DNA of 64,000 nt from Chaetomium olivaceum. Lineage: Eukaryota > Ascomycota > Sordariomycetes > Sordariales > Chaetomiaceae. Made by a program: the position numbers and the translations under genes. How positions within the stretch are numbered: position 1 is the stretch's first letter; every line of letters begins with the position of its first letter. The notes below the pieces were generated by a model that was given only the letters and a program-made list of their open reading frames with translations, had not been told where the DNA came from and ran no database searches. The stretch is taken from the NCBI GenBank assembly GCA_039881045.1, contig JAYWVB010000009.1, positions 558,001 to 622,000 of the forward strand, read 5' to 3'. Positions 11,909 to 24,358 of the stretch are shown one piece after another.

Positions 11909-12491
11909 GATTGATGGACAGGCAAAGGCAGTCCTTCGGTATCTTTTTATTTATCTGTTATCGCGACGATATTATATCTCTTTGTTCCCAGTTGCGCGCG
12001 GCGCCCCAAACCAACTTTACGAACCCCCCTTCCGCTCTCAGCCCAATGACCTACATCCATTGCTCTCGACGTAAGTACCTTACCTGTCTGCGTCGCAATT
12101 GCCGGACTTACCCTCTGTCCCTACCCCCACCCCTACTTCGGTCGGAAACGGCTCACTGTGTGCAAACGCCGCATTCCAGTCCGCCTGACCCCTCCCTGCA
12201 ACAAGCCGACTGGCATTCATGCTTCCAAGGTCACCACGTGACATCTAACAAGCTACCTTGCAGGTCAACGTCAACACGGACATCAGACGTTAGTCACCCA
12301 AACCCAACCCTAAACAACTGCCTTGATTTCCCGGCGGGGACTGCAAACAATTTGGAAAGCCCGACTCCGGTCCCGGCAACTCAGGTTCACCAACATCCAA
12401 CGCAACCGATTGATACCAGTCCACAAGCGAGACACCTTACGAGCATCTCGATCCCAGGGAGCGACACGGTGTGGGAACGATACAAGGCAAC
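11909..12491. other. Intergenic and probable GCN5 leader
   Basis: A possible 5' UTR intron runs from GTAAGT at 12071 to TTGCAG ending at 12263, with a CTAAC-like branch site shortly before the acceptor. A 268-codon ORF that crosses into the GCN5 exon is in a different frame and has no recognisable motif. Confidence 0.4.
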
Positions 12492-13788
12492 ATGGACAAA
12501 GCAAAGCCGACGTCGATGCCAGCTGACCATCAGCGAAACACTCCCTTGCCCAAGCGCGCGGGGTCAGAGAACTCGAATATCGCACCCAATGCTAAAAGAA
12601 TCAAAAATGCCCACGACCAACCACCTGAAACAAACGCAGATGCACAATCCTCAGCCGGCCCTTTGCAGAGAATTCCTTTTCACGACAAGGTATGCTCCTC
12701 CGTCTGGGTAGAAAACTTGCAGGTTCTGACCGCCCGAAGCCTGCGGTTCTGGAAGAACGAAATGGGGATATTGAATTCCGAGTCGTCCACAACGATGGCG
12801 CCAAAGAGACTATGCTTATCCTTACCGGTTTGAAATGCATATTTCAAAAACAACTGCCCAAGATGCCCAAAGACTACATCGCGCGCCTCGTCTACGACCG
12901 CACCCATACATCCATCGCTATCGTCAAACAGCCCTTGGAGGTCATTGGCGGGATAACATTCCGGTCCTTTGACGCCCGGAAGTTCGCTGAGATTGTCTTC
13001 TGTGCGGTGTCATCCGACCAGCAAGTGAAAGGGTACGGAGCGCATCTCATGGCCCATTTGAAGGACTACGTCAAAGCCACGTCACCAGTCATGCATTTCC
13101 TCACCTATGCCGACAACTACGCCACGGGTTATTTCCAAAAGCAAGGCTTCACCAAGGACGTCACCCTCGAGAAATCCATTTGGATGGGCTACATCAAAGA
13201 CTACGAAGGCGGCACACTAATGCAATGCTCCATGATCCCCCGCATCCGCTACCTCGAAACTGGCCGCATGTTGCTCAAGCAGAAAGAAACCATCCAAGCG
13301 AAAATTCGCACCCTCTCCAAAAGCCACATCGTCCACCAACCCCACCGCAATTCGCCGCCGGCCAGCCCATCGACCCCCTCTCCATCCCGGCCATCCGCGC
13401 GACCGGCTGGTCGCCCGATATGGACGAGCTCGCCCGCGTACCGCGCCACGGTCCCCACTTCAACGAGCTGCGCCGGTTCCTGTACCAGATACAGAACCAC
13501 AAGCAGGCCTGGCCGTTCCTGAACCCGGTCAACAGGGACGAGGTGCCGGATTACTATAATGTCATTGCCCAGCCGATGGATATCTCGACGATGGAGGCAC
13601 GGCTGGAGAATGACTCGTACGAGACGCCCAAGGATCTGGTCGCGGACCTGAAGCTGATCTTTGCCAATTGCCGGCAGTATAATGATGCCGGGACGGTGTA
13701 TTCGAAGTGTGCGGCCAAGCTGGAAAAGTATATGTGGAGTCTGATTCGGGAGGTACCGGAGTGGTTTGAGCTGTTGGAGGATGAGTGA
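12492..13788 (+). CDS. GCN5: Histone acetyltransferase GCN5, one frameshift
   Basis: Exon 1 is 12492-12689 and exon 2 is 12740-13788; the 50-nt intron starts GTATGC. GCN5 is the catalytic subunit of SAGA-type complexes and acetylates histone H3 tails. The N-terminal HAT domain shows VIGGITFR, EIVFCAVSSD and the acetyl-CoA motif QVKGYGAHLM. The C-terminal bromodomain shows YYNVIAQPMDISTME and CRQYND. Between them the frame slips in a C4 run at 13340-13343: one C must be missing. Restoring it gives about 415 residues, normal for the family. Another in-frame ATG lies at 12471, so the N-terminus is uncertain by a few residues. Confidence 0.92.
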
Positions 13789-14837
13789 GGATTGAATTGG
13801 GGTTATATGGGTTCTATCTATCTATCTCGGATATTGTGGTGTGGCGTTTCGGTTGGAGTTGGGAACCCGGCCATTTATACTATGGAGTTTTATCTATTTC
13901 TGAATGAGTAGTGGGTGGTGGTTACGGTTTAGTTCATGGTATACGTTGAGTGGCAATGTTATTTTGAGGAGGGTTGATATCGTCAAGTCACATCGGGAGC
14001 CGATCAAGAATAGGATCGTTCATGAAGTCAGATGTGCTATTAATATCACCTAGTTAGTGGCAATAAGAGGTTTCCAGTTATATAAGCCGAGCCCTTACGT
14101 CGTTAAAGAGACGGAAAATATTGAGCCGAAGGATTTGTAGCTATGCTAGAAGGAAGGAAGAGAAGGAGTAGTGAAGGATTGAGAATATCTTGTTTTATCA
14201 AACCGTCGATGGCGTCGTCGAAGCTGGCGAGCACGAAGTCCGGGTTAGGGAACAAGACCCCAAGTGATCAGTGCCAAGAACCAAACTCGAGCGACTGCAG
14301 GCATCAGAATACCGATACACCTCGATACAGAAATCTTACAAAACAAGCGTTTTAAGGTCCCACACGAGGGCCCACACACCAAAGCCAAGCGCGAAAAAAG
14401 GGGAGCCGGACTCGCCAGGGGAAAGCGTGGAGGGCAGTGGAGGGCTGGCTGGTTTCGAGTCTTGCCAATTTAACAAGATTTCCTATCAACCCCGTCCCGT
14501 GTCCGTCAACTCCGCCCCTGACACGCGTTTTCGCCCGTCCCGACCAGCATCCTCCCTTTCCTGGGCGACGAGACGAGAGCATCGACCGGCGTTGCTTTTG
14601 CTTCATTCCACCGGCGAAGAGCACTGCCTCATCTGCTACTTGCGCCACACCGATCGCTAGCGTGTCCCGAGCGCATCAGATTCAGATTTCCGCAACCGTC
14701 TCCGGATATCTGTCTATCTGTCCCTCAACCATACCGACTGCTGCATCCCGCGAGCAGAGAGGTTCCGCACAACGCTTACCGCCATTCGTCGCTCGTTTTA
14801 GTCGATTGAGGATTTTGCGGACCAGCAACAACACAAA
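13789..14837. other. Intergenic, no gene seen
   Basis: This contains the GCN5 3' region and the leader of the GDP-mannose transporter. Short overlapping ORFs around 14140-14830 have no recognisable motif. Confidence 0.55.
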
Positions 14838-16186
14838 ATGGCGAACAAGAAGAACGAGGATATCGAGATGCGGGCCATGGAGGGCGGCAACGACTTCGGG
14901 GGTGACAAGGACCCATTCCTGGGCAGGAACTCGCCCGTGTCCCGACCCCGCGCCCGCGAGCCCACAGCTTCGGCCTACATCGGCAAGCTCGACAATAGCC
15001 CCGGGGCGTCGATCCTCGCGTATTGCTTGTCGTCGATCAGCATGACCGTTGTGAACAAATACGTCGTCTCGGGCGAGTCATGGAACTTGAACTTCTTTTA
15101 CCTTGGCATCCAGGTATGCATATCTTGAGGGGTGGGTGTAGCAACACAGGAAACTGACATTTGCTAAGTCACTTGTTTGCACGATCGCCATTCTTCTCTC
15201 GAGGCAAACCGGCCTCATCAAGAACCTTGCGCCCTTTGATTCGAACAAGGCAAAGAAATGTGCGTCAACCAGACCTCTTGTTCCCCCACATCGTTTGCTG
15301 ATCGATCTATAATCAGGGTTCCCCGTTTCGCTACTGCTCGTCAGCATGATCTACACGGGCGCCAATGCCCTCCAGTACCTCTCCGTCCCGGTCTACACCA
15401 TCTTCAAGAACTTGACCATCATCGTCATCGCCTACGGAGAGGTGCTCTGGTTCGGTGGCAGCGTGACCCCGCTCATGCTGCTGTCCTTCGGCCTGATGGT
15501 GCTCAGCTCCGTCGTGGCTGCGTGGGCTGATATCCAGGCCGCCATCGACGGTGTTGGTCACTCAGCCGAGACTTCCGCTGCCCTCGCCACCTTGAACGCC
15601 GGTTATGCGTGGATGGGCTTGAACGTCGCTGCACCTCGTCGTACTTGCTTGGGATGCGCAAGGTTATCAAGAAGATGAACTTCAAGGACTACGACAGTAC
15701 GTGCAACGGACAAGTTTGACAAGGCAGTTGGCTAACTTTCACTCACTAGGCATGTTCTACAACAACCTCCTCACGATCCCCGTCCTCGTCGTCTGCTCGC
15801 TGTTGGTCGAGGATTGGTCCGCTGAGAACCTCGCCAAGAACTTCCCCATCGAGACCCGCAACAAGCTGATGATCGGCATGATCTACTCCGGCCTGGCCGC
15901 CATCTTCATCTCGTACTGCTCAGCGTGGTGTATCCGCGTTACCTCCTCAACGACATACTCGATGGTTGGCGCCCTCAACAAGCTCCCCATCGCCATCAGC
16001 GGCCTGATCTTCTTCGACGCGCCCATCACCTTCGGCAGCATCACCGCCATCGCTGTCGGTTTCGTCAGCGGTCTCGTCTTTGCGTGGGCCAAGGTCCGCC
16101 AAAAGGCTCAGGACGCCGGTATTCTGCCCACCACCAAGCCCACCATGAGCGCCAGTGCGCAGAGCAACAGGGACGCCAACTCTTGA
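14838..16186 (+). CDS. VRG4: GDP-mannose transporter, one frameshift
   Basis: Exons 14838-15113, 15169-15259, 15317-15696 and 15750-16186. With one base restored this gives 394 residues and all junction phases agree. The protein imports GDP-mannose into the Golgi lumen for glycosylation and cell-wall mannan. The nucleotide-sugar motif GALNKLPIAISG is present in exon 4, with about ten hydrophobic segments. The N-terminal cytosolic tail is acidic and short. The frame breaks at about 15628 (GLNV followed by TSSYLLGMRK in the next frame), consistent with one lost C. The gene is normally essential in fungi, which argues for sequence error rather than inactivation. Confidence 0.92.
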
Positions 16187-17499
16187 AGAGGAACGCCGCA
16201 CCAGTCCACCACGCTAACGTGAGCCGTCTCACCGCACACACGCCGCGCCTGCGTCGAAACCCTGATGGCAAAAACCGCACACCCCGCCCTTGCAGCCTCG
16301 AAGAATAGGGGGTTTGTGGGGGCAGAATAATGCCATTGCCATGTCACGTTCGCTTCGCTTCCCAGCTTGTTTCTTGTACATCACTTTGTTTTGTGCGCAG
16401 GCCCTCTTTTCTCTCTTAGCCATTTTAGTGGGCAGATCTACTTTTCTCAGCATAGAGCTTTGGCACTGCAGGAAGGGGGGGGGGATTGGCTTGGGATCTG
16501 TTTTCCTTCTTTACCATCTTAAAAACGGCGTACTTGATTCTCTTGTTGGTGTAGTTTCAAGGTTTCTTTTCCTTTCGAAAGACGTAAACGCGCGCATGAC
16601 TGGCGTTTTGGGATCGGGATGCTACATGGTTCCGGCGGACAGTCCTTGCTTTTGGGGGTTGGGCCGTTGGGATCGAGGGGGATGGATGAATGGATGGGTG
16701 GGTGGTGTTGGGCCGTTATGGAGGGAGGGAAGGGAGCGGGCGTGGGGATGATGGATGAGTACGGAGGCAATGACGGGCTTTGTGAGGGCTTTTGGCTGGG
16801 TAGCGAAATAGTAATGTGAATGATGTATTAACTGAATCTTGGAGCCGTGAACTGTGACGAGGGTGATGCCCATGATGACCTTGAATGCTTAGCTAGCATG
16901 CTTAAAAAGGGGGGCCTGTAGTAAGGTAGGGTACTGGAACATATTGCCGTATGATGTTGCAACAACTCGGGAAAAAAATATTCAAAAAGCTCACCGACCA
17001 GCTTTCCTGCAAATCGGTAGGTGGAAAGATGATCGGTTACGAAAACTCTGAATCGAGTTTTACTCGGTGGGAATCGAACCCGCATCTTTTGGGAGCTACC
17101 ATTGTGGAACACGAGCCACGGCGGAACACGAGCCGCACTCCTCCCACTCGACCAAACAATAGTTGGGAGTTTGGGAGGAGTTGAAATGGAGGGGCGCAGG
17201 ACCACTATATTAAGGGCGAATGGCAGGTCTGTGCAGGTGTGTGCCTGGTGCTGGCTAGTTGGGGGAGAAGTTCAGATGGAAGATGGAAGAATGAAGATCT
17301 AGGCGGCGGTTATTCGTGACTAGTCCTGAGTGATGTTCCAGGTTGATGCTTCCTACGACAAATCTATTTGTAAACATTATCCTTCAAAAACACACTAAAC
17401 TCCCCGTCCAAGCCAGCCCCTACCCAGCCCCTACCCATCCCAGTAATGCACCTATTCCTCCAACCAACACCAAGTTCCTACCCATTCCATTCCCAACCC
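16187..17499. other. Intergenic with tRNA-like relic
   Basis: This region contains the transporter 3' UTR, G-rich runs around 16470-16483 and the tRNA-like sequence described separately. The short ORFs here are not convincing. Confidence 0.55.
17061..17157 (-). tRNA. Degenerate tRNA-like sequence
   Basis: On the minus strand there is an A-box-like TGGTCGAGTGG and, about 60 nt later, a perfect B-box core GGTTCGATTCC. Between them are two small hairpins with the same loop, CTCGTGTT, and different 4-bp stems (GCGG/CCGC and GTGG/CCAC). I cannot pair a 7-bp acceptor stem, nor a proper D stem or a 7-nt anticodon loop, so no isotype is assigned. A tRNA relic or tRNA-derived sequence is most likely. 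Confidence 0.3.
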
Positions 17500-18830
17500 C
17501 TACGCAGAAAACGCCGAGCCCGGCACCAACCCATTCTCACTCTCCGTCAACACCCACAGATTCCTATACCACATCACCGCCCCCCCAACCAACAACACAT
17601 AATACGCCACCGTCCACAAGATACTCGGCCTCGCCACGCCCCTCCTATTCCTCAACAACCCATCCCCCTCCCCAACATCCCCCCCCACCATCACCGGCAC
17701 CTCCACAACAGTCTCAACCTCGGGCTCGACCCGCCCCCAAACCTGCGGCAGCCCCATACAGTTACAGAACGCATGCACGGCGCAAACGGCCAGCAGCGAG
17801 CCGGACCTCAGAAACAGAAAAGTCGCGTACGCGCCAAACAGGGTGGTGTAGGCGAACTGGAAGACGGACCGCGCCAGCGCCATGGCCAGGGGCACGCGCG
17901 GGTGGGTCAGGCGGAACTCGTACAGGTGGTGCACGTGGGCGAGGCCGAAGATGACCGGGGTTAGGACGATGGTGGTGGCGGCCGGCGTGGCGGACAGCTG
18001 CATGAGCGGGATGGAGGCGCCGCGGAAGAGGATCTCTTCGGTTATGGGGCCCTGTGTACGTACATGGTCGGGGTTAGTTTGGGAGGGACGGAGGAGGGGG
18101 TGGTTGAGTGTGGGGAGAAAGGGGGGGTGAGGGGAGGAAGGGGGGTTGGAAGGGGGAAGTGAGAGAGAGAGAGGGCGGGGGATAGCATACGGACGATATT
18201 CCGCCAGGTCGTCCACTCGGCCCAGACCTCGCGCACCGGCTCGAGGCGGGCCCAGTCGCGCCAGCCGCGGTCGACAACCAGGTAGCTGAACAGCGGCCCT
18301 GCAAACAGCAGGGTGGTCAACAACAAAACCCGGAGGGAATCCCACAGCGCGACGGGCCACAGGCCGAGGAGGTGCAGCGCCTCAAGGGGCGTTGTCGTAG
18401 GAGTACCCGCGCCGGCGCCGGCACCGGCCCGCGAGACCACCACGTAGGTGGCGGCCGTGCAGGCGAGGCATGACAGCGTCACGGAGCGGATGCGGGCGCG
18501 GATAACCGAGGGCGAGTCCCGCGAGAGGGTCGGCGACGGGCGGGTGGTCCGCGACAGGTAGAAGGGCACGAAGTAGCTCAGGGCGTAGAGGGCGATGAGC
18601 CCGGAGGCGGCCCGGGTGGTGATTGGCGGGGGTGGAGGGGTGGTGTCTGGAACTCGCGGTTAGTCGGTTGTCTTGTGTGTATGCGTGTCTTGTGTGTGTG
18701 CGTGTGTGTTTCATATGACGGCGAGCACGTGGGTGGGTGTGGAACGGTAAAGCTTGAGTCTGAGGTACTTGCCCTCATGCCAGGGGTTGAACTGGTTGAG
18801 CTTGCGCAGGGTGTCTGCAATGGCAGGCAT
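17500..18830 (-). CDS. RCE1: CAAX prenyl protease 2 (RCE1)
   Basis: Proposed exons in transcript order: 18773-18830, 18195-18646, 17500-18051 (353 residues). RCE1 is an ER membrane protease that removes the last three residues of prenylated CAAX proteins. The catalytic motifs are clear in exon 3: ITEEILFRG (Glu-Glu and Arg), FGLAHVHH and HAFCNCMG. Several hydrophobic segments are present. Intron 1 appears to be of GC-AG type (GCAAGT donor), which gives an exact phase match. Intron 2 has a better donor one codon downstream (GTATGC, exon ending 18191), but that breaks phase by one base, so either GTCCGT is used or there is another indel. The 19-residue first exon is the least certain part. Confidence 0.85.
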
Positions 18831-21453
18831 CTTGCACGCGGCTGACACTTCCCACCAGGTTAGGGGTCGGATACACACTAAACGATAGGAAGCACAATCG
18901 CGACGATCCGGGTCTGCGGCGGCTGGCCACACTCCTGCTTAGACGCCGTCAGAGTGTCAGAGGAGCGCGTCTCGGCGCCTGCTCGTTGTGGGTTGGGTTG
19001 TACCGCGGCCGCCCGAAGTGGTGGGAGGGATGGCCACGGGATTGGGTCGTTTCAGCGAATCGCCAAAGTGCTTGTCGGACCCGCGGTTGCTCCCGTGCTC
19101 CACTCGTTTCCCTATTCTTAGACTTGACAGGTCGGGGGACTACAGTGTATGACTTGTAGCCGTGGGGTGAGAATGGGTGGTGGTGCCGGCCTCTATGTTT
19201 TGACTTTGGCTGAGTTGTTGTCCGGAGTCTTTTTGAGATGGAGTTATGGGATTCAAAGAGAAGTTTTACGCAATGGGCAGCCATTAGTTATCTCGGCACC
19301 ATACCTGAGGGTCTAGACTGGCCGGAATTTCCCAACCATGGCCGCTCATGGTCTTTGATCGCATACTTCGGACATCCCTTGCATCCGTCCTCACTCGGCC
19401 ATCTAGTTATTGTGCTTTCAAGACAATGCTACACATCGGCCCCCATTTTCTGGCGAGTGAGGGTGGGTTCATGGAACTGGCAAATCGGCAAAATAACTAA
19501 AAGGACCAGTCATAGCCAAGTTGCCCACTCTCCGCACCTGTACCACCACCAGCTCTCATCTACTGGTTGCATCTCTTGATATCTGGTTGGAGGAGTCTTG
19601 CTCGACGGCATGATAAACCCGAATTCGGCGCGATCAAGACGCGAATCGGGGACGCGCTGCCCAGCCTTTGCGCGGGGGTTTAATTGCCGCCCCCCCTGTG
19701 CGCTTGTGGCACCCCCTGCCGAGCCTGCGGCTTGCGTCCTCGCTTCCGATCGCTGCCATCACCGTCGAACACGTATCAAAGGACCCATCCTATCCGCATG
19801 GCAATATTTTCGCCGCGTGCGATCGCCGGCCAAACGGTTCGAGGGAGTGAAAGTCGTGATAATATTCGGGCGTATCGCTTTCAATGGGCTCAATTGGCGC
19901 AGTTGAAAATCGAGACATCGCGTGCTCAGCGCATCCGTGGAATCCGGGGTCCATGACCGGCTGCGTCCGAGACATGGCGGTGAGTTGTTTTGCTCGGCTC
20001 GCTCTCCGCCTGCTGTGCGCACTTCCTGGGGTTTGACGTCTGCGAATGCAAGGTTTGGGCGCACATGCAGCTTCTGTGGGGCGCTTCATGAGATGCCATC
20101 CTGCCCTGTGATTTCTCTGGAGATCTGACACCCTCGAGCGAGGGGTGCAGTAGTGGAATCCATCTTATGTTTGATGGAGTCGACTGTCGACATCGGGTCG
20201 ATTTTGGGTTTTTGGCCGCATCTCGAAAGACCCAAATTGTCGGTGACCACTGACGGCGTCAACGAACGGGCGGGAGCACTGCCTCCTCATGTTTCGTCTG
20301 GGGGAACAAGGGCAAAGATGACAGGATGGCTCTGAATCCAGGCTCTTCTGGAAAGAGGGAAGCCGCTAATCCTCGGGGGGACTGGTGTTTTGCCCAAAAC
20401 AGCAAGCGGACAGGGTCCAAACCGTTCGCGCTAACGCAACCTGCCCTCGAACCTGCCTATCGCAGCTCGACGCGAAATTAAACTTCCAGCCTCGTCCTCG
20501 AACGTTGCACCAGCCAACCGACGCTCGTTCTCTCTGGCTCACAGTGGCTCTCAACAACAGGGCCCCAGGGACACTGGAGAGAGAGACTGGGGACTTGCTC
20601 CTTTTGCTGTGCAGGCGGTGGCATGCGCTGTCCCGTCCGCACTGGCCAATGGGTTATCCTGGATTCCTGGGTTGTTTGGTGCACGCTTGCGGGAATATTT
20701 ACAAACCTGGAAATGCTTCCAGACCTTTTCTCCGAACACTCCACGTCTAAATTCCTTTCAATCTCTTCGTCTCGAAGGTGAAGGCGAAACATCAAACGAG
20801 CAGCTACATTAGTAGTGCAGGTGCTGGCTCGAGATAGGCGCCCTTGCTTTCCGTCTGCCGTCTGCCGTCTGCCGCCCGACCGTCCCTTTTTCGGGTTTTT
20901 GCTTTGCATTCATTGGATCCCAATGCTTCGCCAGACGCCGCACCTCTTCTCGCCCGCCTCAATGCTCAATTGATATTTGCCTTTGGTCATCCACCATCCC
21001 ACCTTCAAGTCTGTCTTTAACCTAACCTGTGGTTTTTTGTTTCTCTTTTCGGCGCACTCTTTTGCCGCCTCATATTACCTGCCTGCCTAGGTAGATGCTT
21101 GATACCTTAATCTTTATTTTTGCTTCCGTGCAGCTACGCATCGATCGCCATCTCTGGCTCGCGACCTTCGAAATCGCACATCAAAATCAAGCAACGGCAG
21201 ACGCTCCCTTATTATACCAATACCGACACCCGATCGAACCGAAACCATTCTCTCTCTCCGCAAAACGACTTTCTCTCTCTCCCTAGCCCCGCTTCAGACG
21301 ACACTCGCGTCGCCTCGCTTGACTTGCTTCTGAATAACTAGCGCGCATGACACGGATATGGAACAGATCTGACCACCGCCCAACTTGTAGTGTGGGAGCG
21401 GGATTCGACGGATCAATAGCCTCCCGGCCCCGAGCGCCGTCCGTCTCAGAGCC
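18831..21453. other. Intergenic, no gene seen
   Basis: About 2.6 kb upstream of both RCE1 (-) and the serine-rich protein (+). It holds a tandem TCTGCCG repeat around 20855-20878. Several 60-140 codon ORFs overlap on both strands without motifs or splice support. The last few hundred bases are probably the leader of the serine-rich gene. Confidence 0.5.
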
Positions 21454-24358
21454 ATGTCGGCGCCGTCAGCCCGACATGGCCGAACTCAATCCCTTCAGGA
21501 GCGATCCAATTCGCAAACCAGCAAACCCGGCATCCGTCTCGTGCCCTACACCCCACCCCGGCTCGACCCCGAGGACCGGGCGCCAAGCCAGGCCTCATCG
21601 CGAGAGAATCGAACTTCGGGACTATTCAACGACCAGGCCAGTAGCAATGCTTCTCATTCTCGACGGACGAGCTGGAGAGATGAGGTGACAGAAGGCCAGG
21701 GGTCCGCATTGTCGTCGCCAACGGCTCGGCGTTCCTCATTGGCGAGATCCAGGGATGAAAGGGTTTCAGGGGTGAAACCTCTGGCCAGCCCCTCGACCCT
21801 GGGCCCGCTGGGCCAACCGCACCGACGCTGAGGTCACCATCTGAAGTCTCAGCTAACACCACCGACTTTAATGCGCCAGCGCTTCGGCGCTCCCGCGCAG
21901 AATCCTCTCCCTCACCAGTGACTGCTCACTCCCGGCACAAACGGTCCGACTCGCGTCGAGGCACTTTGCGACTTGCCGTCCATCCCAACGGAACCTTCTC
22001 GCTCGTGCCCGAAGAGCCGCAGTCCGACGTCTCTGATAGCGCCGCCGCCAGCGTCACCGGCAGCGTCACTGGCAGCGTCACCGAGAGCAATACCGAAAGC
22101 CTGACATCGCCTCACACCTCCAGGACACCAAGCGCCCAGGACCACGTTTCGACTGACACGTGGAGCGACCGACGTGCGAGCACCCCGTTGACAGGCGCGA
22201 GCACCGTGATACTCGACCAGAGCTTTTCCGACAAGCGGCATTCCACGCCATCCTCCCGTGCTTCCTCGTCCACGCAGTTAGCTGAGGATCCCAGTGCTTC
22301 ATCCCCTTGGAACTACCGCTTAGTCGGTGGCCTACGGAAGGTGCCTTCAACCCCAGACAACAAAGGAAAGCAACTAGCGTACGCCTCATCAACGTCGTCA
22401 TCCGACACGCAGCTTGCCCCGCTACCGGAAGCTTCTTCCTCCGCCAGCGAAAAGGAAGAGGGCACTTCGACACGAACCGTGGTCCGGAAAACATCCTTTG
22501 CATCCGGCCTATCCAACCAAACGATCCAGACCGTCTCCGAGGCGACAAACTACAAGGTGTATGGTCCCGGCTCTGTTGCGCAGGAGTCCAGAGACAGCCT
22601 CGCCTTCAACTCGGCAACCCCCTCCAACTGGGAAGTCCTCGGCCAATCGCCCGCGCCGGCGTTTTCGAGCAGGCCGACAACCGCCTCGCAAGCCGGTGAC
22701 GAGAACTACGTAGTACACGGCGCCCCATCAGTGTCGCCTTCGTCGTCCCTCGCTACCGCCTCTAGAAAGCCGCGCCCGGTGTACTCTCAGGAGAGCTTGG
22801 TTGTCGCACCGTTAAGGCCGGCGAAGAAGCCGTCGTACGAGAGGTTTGGCTACTACAAACAGCGGTCCCGTGAGACCCTCCGGTCTCGCACTGGATCTGT
22901 TCAGTCTCTCAAGAGCTTGTCGTCGATTATCACCGGCCAAGACCCCGCCCAGGCGTTGTTGACAGGCCCCGTCGTACTCAACCTTCCCGTATCATCGAAC
23001 CAAAGAAGCTTCCCATGGTCGATTCCTGAGAGGTCGTCGTCGCGTTCTTCCAATCCTCAGGTTGCCATCACCATCCGGCCGCAGGCCCCAATGCTGCAGT
23101 CCCAGCCTCATCAATGGAGCTCCCAGCTATCCACCGTCATGTCCGAAAGCGAGGGAGGTAGTGATCCCGCGTGCTCTGTCTCTCCCCTCTCGGAGGGAAG
23201 CGGAGGACATCAGCGGCGCCGCAGCAGCACCGGCTGGGTGAGCTCCATGCACAGCCGCCAACTGGCGAGCATATCGTCATCCATGGCCGGGCAGCTCGAT
23301 GAAGCCGCAGCCACGTCAGCTAGCGACTCGCTTGAGAGGCCAGCCCAAACATTCGCGAGGGCAGGTCCTTCACAGATCCGCATGATACGAGACCAAGACG
23401 AGCATGGAGATGGGTTGGCCGATTTGGAACATAGACCATCCAAGACAGGACTGGCCGCGCTTTTCGCCAACAGTGGAAGCTGGAATCTTCATTCGAACTC
23501 GAGCTCTCGCGCCAACAGTTTCAACTCCCAGATCCCAGCCTGGGCCAGGTAAGCCGCGACGACTGCATTTCTTTTGTTTGGTACGGCGCTGACATGCGTC
23601 TCCAGAGTATATTACGGCTCTGGCGAACGACGATTCCTTGGCCGGCGTCCTTCCTTTCTGACAGTCTCTGACAGTGGAGATAGCCGACCGCCCAGCTCTG
23701 GCTTCCTTGGTAGCGAGTCACCGAATACCGACAACTTCCCCTCGGCCATCTTCAGCCCCCGGAGGCGGGCGAGAGAAGTGCAACCGAACAACGGCCAACA
23801 ACAGTCTCCCGATCAGGGCTCCATGGAGATATCGCCAGCCCCCCAGGGCCACGACTACCGCGTCTTCCGGACCCTAAGGCAGAAGACGTCCAGTATCTGG
23901 TCTCCGCATCTCCAGCCAGACCGTCGGGCGACTCGTTACAGCGTGTGGGATCCCCCGAGCGTGAGCTGGTCAGCCGACAGCGGTCCCCTCGGCAAGAGGA
24001 ACGCCCAGGTGTTGCTGTTTATCGTTGGGTTCATTTTTCCTCTGGGTACGTTTTGTCATTGGCAATCCCCACTCTCTTTTGTATGCTAACGTCGCGTCAA
24101 GCTTGGATGGTTGCCGCCTTCCTTCCGCTGCCCCCGAACCCGAAGTCTCAAATGCTCGACGTCGAGAACGGCGAGAACAAGTACACCTCCACCCACCCCG
24201 CTTTCCGATACCAGAAATATGCCGTCGACGAAACCAGATATGAGAGCGCCAGATGGTGGCGTAACCTTAATCGGGGAATGTCCATCATCGGCCTTCTCAT
24301 CATCGGCGCCATCGTCGCGTTAGCAGTTATTGGAGTTCGGCAGGGATGGGGCCATTAG
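21454..24358 (+). CDS. Serine-rich membrane protein, one frameshift
   Basis: Exons 21454-23548, 23606-24045 and 24102-24358 give 930 residues once one C is restored in the C3 run at 21804-21806. The start ATG opens the Ser/Arg-rich frame. Most of the protein is Ser/Thr/Pro-rich and probably disordered, with SxxS repeats (SVTGSVTGSVTESNTES). A hydrophobic segment spans the exon 2/3 junction (LLFIVGFIFPLAWMVAAFLPL) and a second lies at the C-terminus (GLLIIGAIVALAVIGV), with a short polar stretch between them. I recognise it only as a conserved fungal serine-rich protein of unknown function. Confidence 0.8.

Noticed and set aside
11905..12711. 268-codon plus-strand ORF before and into GCN5
   Set aside because: It overlaps the GCN5 first exon in another frame, has no motif, and its composition is that of translated leader sequence.
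17343..17954. Plus-strand ORFs opposite RCE1
   Set aside because: They are Pro/Thr/Arg-rich shadows of a GC-biased gene; the minus strand carries RCE1 catalytic motifs.
18711..18932. Independent small gene at the RCE1 5' end
   Set aside because: The conserved-looking 19 residues splice in phase onto RCE1 through a GC-AG intron, which explains them better.
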